A DNA stretch of 64,000 nt from Bacteroidia bacterium (lineage in GTDB: Bacteria; Bacteroidota; Bacteroidia; Chitinophagales; JAUHXS01): positions 124,001 to 188,000 of the forward strand of contig JAUHXS010000004.1 in the NCBI GenBank assembly GCA_030426955.1, read 5' to 3'. The position numbers were made by a program, and so were the translations under genes. Positions 58,001 to 64,000 of this stretch are shown here, piece by piece. The notes beneath the pieces were generated by a model. The model worked only from the letters and a program-made list of their open reading frames with translations. It was not told the origin of the DNA and ran no database searches. Position 1 is the first letter of the stretch. Every line of letters starts with the position of its first letter.

Positions 58001-58091
58001 GTTTGACGAAACACTAAGTCAGGGTATATACTTCATTCAACTAGAAATCGACCATCATAAACTAACTCAAAAACTAGTCGTTAAACGATGA
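55074..58091 (+). CDS. T9SS type A protein with SBBP-like propeller and Ig-like domains
   Basis: A secreted protein of 1005 residues. The chosen ATG gives MVLRTISLSIACLISILTYS as signal peptide; a TTG nine codons earlier is less likely. Residues about 20-450 carry SBBP-like blades (DANENIYVIGSF, DQYGNVYLTGKYV, ALKYDKDGSLLWG). Several Ig-like domains follow (SVSLGNDTIICNGESLNISL, then a cluster near 830 with TICQDESTTLVALGGTSYQW). The end, from about residue 925 (VNVFPNPSISGQFSLNITL), is a Por secretion tail. Its stop overlaps the next start (ATGA), so three T9SS genes form one run. The role is probably adhesion. Confidence 0.9.
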   Translation: MVLRTISLSIACLISILTYSQSNNWLITSGTGANEMLSSMVVADTNVFICGTGMNNFYISNYNTQGALKWSNFGSGDALMSHITSDANENIYVIGSFSDSIVVFKETTLTSDTTFYGSSTYNFFALKYDKDGSLLWGTHGSGEGENYGHSIDFANNFLLFSGSFADSINISDGTTLMTVDAGFNSFIGKIDTENGNIVWIKQTGGIEVNSISTDAEKHIFTTGRFENTTSFDGINITSSSAENAFVTKYDSNGTAIWADGFGGIGGSVAQGNDLGLDQYGNVYLTGKYVNVLNIGNFSFTVANGSAYGSSDIFIAKYNTLGNVEWAKIVGGGAQDEGNTIYVDDLGNIGLAGKVRPPGGDSLIFMEQDTLIGFGNTDIFVAQLNSHGEYTTAFLVGGASNNDDGTGVYINDTSFYFAGNFNGVIYFPGDTGVTSGGTDIFLTRYENESKVTSINMHTKGFCENLAHEIFVSTQGIFNPGNIFTLTLSDTLGQFDNNDTIHIGSVNEEKGPFSFIFTTNGNLPFSGTYKVKATSSAPAREYVLDVNYFPVSVSLGNDTIICNGESLNISLPAANYYLWNDESTSNMYSINSAGTYSVQITDTNLCNKIDSIEVNYVAPRDLIVEFSHICQWEDSKDQIANEGFISYEWSNGGGVLGTERIYPATVTNMLTIEAIDSNNCVQSAAQNVIKGIVEEVDLDDDPFFCGDTTNIILNGPSNSFLASYLWQDGSTSRNFTATEVGIYYLTATEDQSPGFNTGCVSSDTIELISQDSLELELGNDTAYCNYDTITLNAGSLANEYSWSTGATTSSIIPLNSGTYSVMINNACGSLFDTIDITINKPPVVITSEDVTICQDESTTLVALGGTSYQWSPANSLDNSSTSTVVASPENTTTYMVSVTNDVNCTSEETIVVTVDNCTNLDAFNTFIQQVNVFPNPSISGQFSLNITLPYNNINISILNALGQEVISAQYNTYLELITFDETLSQGIYFIQLEIDHHKLTQKLVVKR

Positions 58092-59917
58092 AAAGCCAAC
58101 TACAACTAGCAATTTTATTTGTTATTTTTTTTATTCATCACGATGCTGTTTTATCACAGAACAACAACTATTGTGAAAATCTTTATTTTTTTAGAGACGG
58201 TGGTACTCCAGGAATAATTGATGCAACAGTGCTTTCCTCTATAACGGGCTATCAGGATGGAGAGCAACTGACAGTAACAGATTTATGTACGCTTCCTGCA
58301 GGCAACAACAAAAATGGCCTCGCAGCCAACCCTGTTGATGGCAATCTATACTATCAAAGAATTTTGGGCGCTAACGACTTAAGAAGAATCAACCCCAATA
58401 ATTGTACCGACACTTATATCGGTGAGCTATGGAACGCTCTAGGCTGGACATCTAATACTGGTTGTTTTGATCATTTAGGAAGGTATTGGTGTATTCGCAA
58501 GCAACCTGGTAATGTATCTCGCTTGTTATGTTATAATAACATTATCTCTGGCCCACCTAACTTATTGTACAATTATAATATAACTGGATTATTAGACGCT
58601 CCTAACGGAGACCTCTCTTATAATTTCAAAGACTGTCTACTTTATATCGCCAATAATGATACCGTCCAGGCATTCGATACTATGGGGAATAAGGTACTTA
58701 GCATTGGTCCTGGTCTTAATGAATATAACATAACAACTAACTATGGTGGGATGACTGTAGGTATAGATGGGCACTTGTATGTAATGAATAATGCAGAAAA
58801 TGGAACAGGCAATCAAAGCTATTTGATCAGATTTAATACTGATTTAATGGTTTCAGAAGGAATTATCGATTCTATATTGCCTGGTGCTAATTTATCTAGT
58901 AGCGACATGGCGTCTTTTCCTTGTTCTAATATTGATGCTAACTTTGGTGTATCCACTAATTCTGGTTGTGCTCCATTTTCTCCAAATCTTATTGATTCAA
59001 GTATTGGGCTGATATCAAATTGGTACTGGGACTTTGGCGATGGGCATACGGACTCTGCACGCAACCCGAACCATACTTATGCCTCTTCAGGCAATTATAC
59101 GATTAGGCTCATAGCCACACCATTACCTAATACGTGTTATACAATTGAGCCAGATACTTTCTGGCTTGATGTAGAGGTGCTAAGTCCAGATATTAATATA
59201 ACCAACGATACCAGCATTTGCATAGGAAACTCTCTTTTGCTAAACGCTGAGGATGCAACACATTATATCTGGTCTCCATCAAAAGGCTTGGACGATCCAA
59301 CTAGCCCAACACCTACGGCATCTCCCAATAAGACGACTTTATATAAATTATCAGTGATAGATTCTCTTTTTTGTACAGCAAAAGACTCTGTATTAATTAC
59401 TGTAAATAATCCTCCTCTCGTTGATTTTCCTCAGTCTATTTCGGTAAATTCAGGAGGCAACGTGACCATTGAAGGAGACGCTAGTCACGATTATCTTTGG
59501 AATCCAGGAATTTGGCTCAATGATTCCACCATTTACAATCCAACTTTTACCGCAGGAGAATCTCAAATTTATTCAGTAACGGTAACCGACTCTAATGGCT
59601 GCTCTTCAACTTATAATATTAATGTTATAGTAATAAAAGAGGCAATGCTATACATCCCGAATGCATTCACACCAAATGGAGATGACCTAAATGATCATTT
59701 TAGGATAAATGCAACAGGTACAAGTAATGAGATACTCCGTATTTATGATAGAAGTGGAACACTATTGTATCAAACAAGTAACTTATCACAAGGATGGAAT
59801 GGGAAAAAAGATAATATACTTTATGCCAATGGTTCATATGTGTATCACTTTACTGCCAAAGCAACAATTGATGGCTCTATTATTGACAAAAAAGGACTTA
59901 TAGAATTAGTAAGATGA
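58088..59917 (+). CDS. T9SS type B protein with propeller-like, PKD and Ig domains
   Basis: A 609-residue secreted protein with signal peptide LAILFVIFFIHHDAVLS after a short start. Residues about 25-285 form a propeller-like domain (YCENLYFFRDGG; GLAANPVDGNLYYQRIL; VGIDGHLYVMNNA). A PKD domain (NWYWDFGDGHTDSARNPNHT) lies near 310, two Ig-like domains follow (SICIGNSLLLNAEDATHYIW is the first), and the end, from about residue 518 (YIPNAFTPNGDDLNDHFRIN), is a CHU_C sorting domain. It overlaps both neighbours by 4 bases, showing that the three genes at 55074-62499 are expressed together. Confidence 0.9.
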   Translation: MKSQLQLAILFVIFFIHHDAVLSQNNNYCENLYFFRDGGTPGIIDATVLSSITGYQDGEQLTVTDLCTLPAGNNKNGLAANPVDGNLYYQRILGANDLRRINPNNCTDTYIGELWNALGWTSNTGCFDHLGRYWCIRKQPGNVSRLLCYNNIISGPPNLLYNYNITGLLDAPNGDLSYNFKDCLLYIANNDTVQAFDTMGNKVLSIGPGLNEYNITTNYGGMTVGIDGHLYVMNNAENGTGNQSYLIRFNTDLMVSEGIIDSILPGANLSSSDMASFPCSNIDANFGVSTNSGCAPFSPNLIDSSIGLISNWYWDFGDGHTDSARNPNHTYASSGNYTIRLIATPLPNTCYTIEPDTFWLDVEVLSPDINITNDTSICIGNSLLLNAEDATHYIWSPSKGLDDPTSPTPTASPNKTTLYKLSVIDSLFCTAKDSVLITVNNPPLVDFPQSISVNSGGNVTIEGDASHDYLWNPGIWLNDSTIYNPTFTAGESQIYSVTVTDSNGCSSTYNINVIVIKEAMLYIPNAFTPNGDDLNDHFRINATGTSNEILRIYDRSGTLLYQTSNLSQGWNGKKDNILYANGSYVYHFTAKATIDGSIIDKKGLIELVR

Positions 59918-62499
59918 TATTAAAAAAACTATTTATCTATTACATAGCACTCTTCTGTTTACAGATCACGATAAACACCTGTTGTTCTGCGCAACCCTCT
60001 ATCTCTAAAGAAAGCAACATTTGGAAATTTGGGCCAAACCTAGGACTAGATTTTAATTTTGTTCCACCAAGTGTATTGATCGGAGGGGAAATAGGTATTA
60101 GTGAGTGCTCCGCATCTATTTCAGATACCAACGGAGCTTTATTGTTTTATACAAATGCCATGTCTGTTTGGGACCAAAATGACAGCACCATGCCGAATGG
60201 CATAGGATTGCTAGGACACCAAAGTACTAAACAAGGGTGTATGATAGCTCCTGTAATTGGCGATTCCTCTAGGTATTACGTCTTTTCTTTAGATGGACTT
60301 TGGACATCAACTGGAGCTGGACTCCATTACTCTGTTGTTGATATGGACTCTATAGGCAATGGAACATTGGGAAACCCATTAGGAGATGTAGTACCAAGTC
60401 TTAAAAATATCCATTTAGCAGATTCTTTATCTGAAGCACTTACTCTTGTAAGGCATTCAAATAACGTTGATTACTGGGTAGTGGTCAAAAACTTTTACGC
60501 TCCGCAGATACACTCTTTCCTAGTTACTTCTGCAGGGATTAGCGCTACACCAGTCACTTCCTCATTAAGCCAACATATAAATGGTAGCGTAAGCACTCTT
60601 TCGCCTACTATTGATGGCAGGAATCTAATACTAACTTCTTTGGCATTTACAGGCATTACCCAACTCTTGAATTTCAACAATTGTTTGGGAACTGTCACAG
60701 GAGATCAAGTAATCACAACTTCTCAAGGACAATATATTTCTTCTACTGTTTCGCCTAATGATTCTGTAATATATGTTTCTGATGGGGGATCTTTCTGGGT
60801 TTACGATAGATTTGCTGCAGATATTTCTGGTAGCGAACAGGTATATACTATGGCAGGAAATGCATTTAGTATGCAGCTCGCTCCTGATGGCAAGATTTAC
60901 GGAACAAGTACAGTTCTTCAACCAGAAGATACCTTTTTAACCGTCATCAATGATCCTAATAACATTAACAATCCAGATATTGTAGAGGATGGACTATCTC
61001 TAGAAGGAAATATGCCGAGCTTGAGTTTGCCCAATGTTTATATTAGCATTTTTGACTTTCCAGTCTTACCCGTAAAAGGTAAAATAAACACCCAAGATAC
61101 CGTATGTCTAGGAGATACCTTGTTCACTAATGGGGAAAGTGATTTTGATTGGGTAATTAGTACATGGGCTTGGAATTTTGATGATATCGCATCAGGAGTT
61201 AATAATCTTGATTCTAACCAAAATAGTTCCCATGTATTTTCTGACTCAGGGACTTATTCTATTCAACTAATTGTATCAGACTACTGTGATAAAAAAGACA
61301 CCGTAACGAAAAGCATCTACGTTTCTTTTAAGCCTGATTTATATATTGGCAACGACACAATAATTTGTTTAGGAGATACGATTCAGTCAATATCAAATGT
61401 TTCCGGAGGCAATCATAACTGGTCCAACGGTAGTAATGATACTTCCATTCAGATAGACGCCACAGGGCTATATATATTAGAAGTCTCTATTAATAAATGC
61501 ATATTAACAGATTCAATTAATGTACAAATAACTCCATCCGTCTTATCCTTAGATGATACCTGCATAATAGCAGGTCAAAGTGTTTTAATTGAAGTTAGCA
61601 CAGCAGATAGCAACAATGTGTATAGTTGGCATCCTAACACCTTTTTAAACGATTCATCATTAAAAGAGCCTACAACTACTCCTGACTCTTCTATTACCTA
61701 TGTCCTCACTGCCATTGATACGCTTGTAGGGTGTACGTCAACTACGTCTACTCAAGTAAATGTTTTCCGATACAATATCGTAAATGATACCAATGTGTGC
61801 TCAGGAACAAACTTTAACTTACCACTGACATCTACCCAAAATTATTCCTATGATTGGATACCATCAGATGGCTTATCAGATTCGAAAGGTATGTCTCCTG
61901 AAATACAAGGCATCAAGGATAACATAAAATATTATGTAACCATCGCAGATACTGCTTCTGGGTGCAGTGTGGAAGACTCCGTTAATTTAAATGTTCAAGA
62001 AACGCCTATTGTAGACCTAGGTAATGATACGTCAATCTGTGAAGGGCTTAGTTTGATTGTAAGTACTGGAAACGATGGCAGTACTGATTACGTCTGGTCC
62101 ACCGCAGACACGACATCTGCAATCATTATAAGCTCAGAAGGTATATATAATGTAATTGCAAAAAAAGGAGATTGTATTGCCAAAGACTCTATAACCGTAA
62201 CAGTAGATGATTGTAGTTTTGCAATAAATGCACCAAGTATATTTACACCTAATGGTGATAATTTAAATGATATGTTTTACTTCTATTATATAGGGGTTGA
62301 TGAAAGCAAGCCCATTTCAATGATTGTTCGCAATAGATGGGGTAATATAGTATATCAAACAAATGATATTAAAAATCCGTGGAATGGAATGCATAATGGA
62401 ACTCCTGCTAATATTGGACTCTATAATTATGAGCTAACTGCCTTTTCAATTCACGGCAATCAACATACTGCCAAAGGAAGCTTTGTTCTGACCCGTTAA
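59914..62499 (+). CDS. T9SS type B protein with propeller-like and PKD domains
   Basis: An 861-residue secreted protein with signal peptide LFIYYIALFCLQITINTCCS. Residues about 28-370 form the same propeller-like domain as in the protein at 39400-42174 (SNIWKFGPNLGLDF; GALLFYTNAMSVWDQ; GCMIAPVIGDSSRYYVFSLD). A PKD domain (WAWNFDDIASGVNN), then four Ig-like domains (for instance IICLGDTIQSISNVSGGNHN) follow. The C-terminal 85 residues (APSIFTPNGDNLNDMFYFYY onward) are a CHU_C sorting domain. It is last in the run of three T9SS genes and faces a membrane protein gene convergently. Confidence 0.9.
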   Translation: MILKKLFIYYIALFCLQITINTCCSAQPSISKESNIWKFGPNLGLDFNFVPPSVLIGGEIGISECSASISDTNGALLFYTNAMSVWDQNDSTMPNGIGLLGHQSTKQGCMIAPVIGDSSRYYVFSLDGLWTSTGAGLHYSVVDMDSIGNGTLGNPLGDVVPSLKNIHLADSLSEALTLVRHSNNVDYWVVVKNFYAPQIHSFLVTSAGISATPVTSSLSQHINGSVSTLSPTIDGRNLILTSLAFTGITQLLNFNNCLGTVTGDQVITTSQGQYISSTVSPNDSVIYVSDGGSFWVYDRFAADISGSEQVYTMAGNAFSMQLAPDGKIYGTSTVLQPEDTFLTVINDPNNINNPDIVEDGLSLEGNMPSLSLPNVYISIFDFPVLPVKGKINTQDTVCLGDTLFTNGESDFDWVISTWAWNFDDIASGVNNLDSNQNSSHVFSDSGTYSIQLIVSDYCDKKDTVTKSIYVSFKPDLYIGNDTIICLGDTIQSISNVSGGNHNWSNGSNDTSIQIDATGLYILEVSINKCILTDSINVQITPSVLSLDDTCIIAGQSVLIEVSTADSNNVYSWHPNTFLNDSSLKEPTTTPDSSITYVLTAIDTLVGCTSTTSTQVNVFRYNIVNDTNVCSGTNFNLPLTSTQNYSYDWIPSDGLSDSKGMSPEIQGIKDNIKYYVTIADTASGCSVEDSVNLNVQETPIVDLGNDTSICEGLSLIVSTGNDGSTDYVWSTADTTSAIIISSEGIYNVIAKKGDCIAKDSITVTVDDCSFAINAPSIFTPNGDNLNDMFYFYYIGVDESKPISMIVRNRWGNIVYQTNDIKNPWNGMHNGTPANIGLYNYELTAFSIHGNQHTAKGSFVLTR

Positions 62500-62506
62500 T
62501 CTTATA

Positions 62507-62923
62507 TCAAAACCTAAAAGACCAAGGGATAGATAATAGCATTACTATCAATGCTATTGTATAAAATATAAAAACTGACTTATACAGTTTTGCCCCTTCA
62601 AATTTTTTAAACTTAGCCTTTCCTACACTCAAAAGTCCTGTGGCTATAATCATTGCTACAGGATGTTCCAATGCATAAAATCTTAGTATTGACTCATCCA
62701 TATGTTCAAATCCCAAATATCTTTTATTCCAAAAGTACAGCACAAAACCGATGACTACTTGCAATTCAACTAGATAGACAGATCCAAAATACCAAATTCG
62801 CTCCTTCGTAGATGGCTTACCACTTCCTTGCCATTTTAGCAAGCTATCAACAATAGCCCATAATAAAAGCACCAAAATTAGCCATCTTAGTCCTGAGTGA
62901 GCGTGGATAAAAAACTGTTGCAT
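62507..62923 (-). CDS. Four-helix membrane protein of unknown function
   Basis: A 138-residue inner-membrane protein with four hydrophobic segments (GLRWLILVLLLWAIVDSLL; YLVELQVVIGFVLYFW; HPVAMIIATGLLSVG; FIFYTIALIVMLLSIPW). Histidines at 7 and 9 (FIHAHSGLRW) and in LEHPVAM lie at the ends of the helices in a way that could bind haem, but this is only a suggestion. Similar short proteins are common in Bacteroidota with no assigned role. It is 38 bases downstream of rnhB on the same strand. Confidence 0.8.
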   Translation of the reverse strand: MQQFFIHAHSGLRWLILVLLLWAIVDSLLKWQGSGKPSTKERIWYFGSVYLVELQVVIGFVLYFWNKRYLGFEHMDESILRFYALEHPVAMIIATGLLSVGKAKFKKFEGAKLYKSVFIFYTIALIVMLLSIPWSFRF

Positions 62924-62961
62924 ATTAATTATTTTATCACTCTAATATAGCAAGTATTCTT

Positions 62962-63564
62962 TCAAAAAAGTGTTTGTTGCTCGCCTAAAGGAAGTAACCG
63001 AAAAGATTTTCTATGATGCAAAGTAGCCCCATATTTTTTAATATTTTCACGGTGAACCTTTGTAGGATACCCCTTATTAGATCTCCAGTGATATTGAGGA
63101 AATGCTCTGTCTAGTTCTTCCATATATTCATCTCTGTAGGTCTTTGCTAAAACAGAAGCTGCTGCAATAGAAAGAAACTTCCCATCACCCTTTATGATAC
63201 AATGGTGAGGAATCCCAGGGTAGCTTTTAAAACGATTTCCATCTATTAACAATGATTCAGGATAAATTTTCAATTGATCAATTGCTCGATGCATTGCCAC
63301 AAAAGAGGCATTTAAAATATTGATTTCATCTATTTCTTTAGGATCAACCTTAGCAACTGCCCATGCTATTGCATTTTTTTCAATAATAGGTCTCAGTTCA
63401 TTCCTTTTAGCTTCACTCAGTTGTTTTGAGTCATTGAGTATATTATTTGTATAGTCCTTTGGCAAAATCACAGCAGCGGCAAAAACAGGACCAGCCAAGC
63501 ACCCCCGACCAGCTTCATCGCAGCCTGCTTCAGTAAAATTTTTATCTAAATATTTTTTTAGCAT
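62962..63564 (-). CDS. rnhB: Ribonuclease HII
   Basis: A 200-residue RNase HII, which removes ribonucleotides and RNA from RNA-DNA hybrids. The DEAGRG motif at residues 16-21 gives the first two catalytic acids, another lies in LLIDGNRF near residue 107, and the last in AKTYRDEYM near 143. The C-terminal [16 protein letters not shown] is conserved in the family. The length is normal. It is divergent from the gene starting at 63611. Confidence 0.96.
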   Translation of the reverse strand: MLKKYLDKNFTEAGCDEAGRGCLAGPVFAAAVILPKDYTNNILNDSKQLSEAKRNELRPIIEKNAIAWAVAKVDPKEIDEINILNASFVAMHRAIDQLKIYPESLLIDGNRFKSYPGIPHHCIIKGDGKFLSIAAASVLAKTYRDEYMEELDRAFPQYHWRSNKGYPTKVHRENIKKYGATLHHRKSFRLLPLGEQQTLF

Positions 63565-63610
63565 CTAAATATGCAACAAATTTATATATATATCCGTAAT
63601 CATAATTAAT

Positions 63611-64000
63611 ATGATCCAACCTTCACAAGATACGATTGTCAGGCAAACATCTACAACCCAAATGTGGATTGAAAACGGAATATTATATTCCCAAGTTCGT
63701 AACTATGTAATCATCAATGAGGAAGATGCGATCGAGAATGATGCCTTAAGGCAGGAAATGTTAGATGGTCGTAGTATACCCATCTTGGTAGACATGAGAA
63801 AAATACGATTTATTAGTGAAAAGGCCAGAAGGCAAACAAAGAACTCTGCCGACAAGAATAATCTAAAAGTCATTGCTATTCTTGTCGAGTCTCAGATGAC
63901 CAAGCTATTAGGCTCTTTTGCACTAAAAGTCAACAGACCTAAGGTTGAAACAAAGCTATTTACAGATGAGAAACTGGCATTGCAATGGTTAGAAAGCTAC
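63611..64000 (+). CDS. STAS-like (DUF7793/SpoIIAA-like) protein, cut by the right window edge
   Basis: An open frame of 130 codons runs from an ATG to the end of the window without a stop, so the C-terminus is missing. The sequence has an N-terminal beta-hairpin (MWIENGILYSQVRNYVIIN), a helix, then the strand pattern IPILVDMRKIRFISEKARRQ and LKVIAILVESQMTKLLGSFA, and ends with ETKLFTDEKLALQWLE. This pattern matches small STAS or SpoIIAA-like proteins of Bacteroidota. It has no signal peptide. Function in regulation is possible but not shown. Confidence 0.8.
   Translation, partial: MIQPSQDTIVRQTSTTQMWIENGILYSQVRNYVIINEEDAIENDALRQEMLDGRSIPILVDMRKIRFISEKARRQTKNSADKNNLKVIAILVESQMTKLLGSFALKVNRPKVETKLFTDEKLALQWLESY

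Overview
The window is AT-rich chromosomal DNA from a member of the Bacteroidota, most likely a gliding or surface-active flavobacterium-like organism. The evidence is sprA, the outer-membrane channel of the type IX secretion system (T9SS), lying beside ruvA and maeB; the MurF-Alr fusion typical of the phylum; and eleven large exported proteins that end in T9SS type A (Por secretion tail) or type B (CHU_C, gliding-motility-associated) sorting domains. No rRNA, tRNA, CRISPR array, prophage or insertion sequence was found.

Layout. 1-12.5 kb: an unidentified partial gene, then sprA-ruvA-maeB and a small outer-membrane barrel on the minus strand, then a plus-strand run of a small conserved protein, an MBL-fold hydrolase and methylmalonyl-CoA epimerase. 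12.7-21.7 kb: a 1956-residue T9SS cargo protein, a convergent AAA/DUF4143 ATPase, a broken duplicate of the junction between those two genes, and a three-gene HipBST-type toxin-antitoxin operon behind three evenly spaced palindromic operators. 21.7-33 kb: two T9SS type B proteins, a MlaE/MlaF lipid-transport pair, an SDR oxidoreductase and MurF-Alr. 32.9-36.7 kb: a secreted M43 metalloprotease, a lipoprotein, a surface protein, and an ECF sigma factor overlapping a membrane protein that looks like an anti-sigma factor fused to a TonB C-terminal domain. 36.8-38.3 kb: a compact operon of a GNAT acetyltransferase, a QueC-like PP-loop ATPase and a minimal SET-domain protein. 38.4-48.9 kb: four more T9SS proteins, one carrying a three-domain unit repeated with an exact 642-bp period, and a second broken duplicate of a T9SS-gene/neighbour junction. 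48.9-55 kb: a CDGSH iron-sulfur protein, an M42 peptidase, a HepT/MntA toxin-antitoxin pair, RluB, a cyclophilin-FKBP lipoprotein, a cupin and a large unidentified protein. 55-62.5 kb: three overlapping T9SS genes in one run. 62.5-64 kb: a small membrane protein, RNase HII and the start of a STAS-like protein cut by the window edge.

How the parts work together. SprA is the exit channel for the T9SS cargo proteins that dominate the window. The housekeeping genes (ruvA, maeB, murF-alr, rluB, rnhB, the mla genes) are interrupted by small accessory modules: HipBST, HepT/MntA and the GNAT/QueC-like/SET trio. The trio is the best candidate for an undescribed system, because its three predicted activities (acyl transfer, ATP-dependent nucleobase or amide chemistry, methylation) would fit stepwise modification of a protein, peptide or small molecule, and no canonical queuosine partner genes are nearby. 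At two places the 3' end of a T9SS gene together with the 3' end of its convergent neighbour has been copied and left broken, which suggests that cargo genes are exchanged by recombination at their conserved tails.
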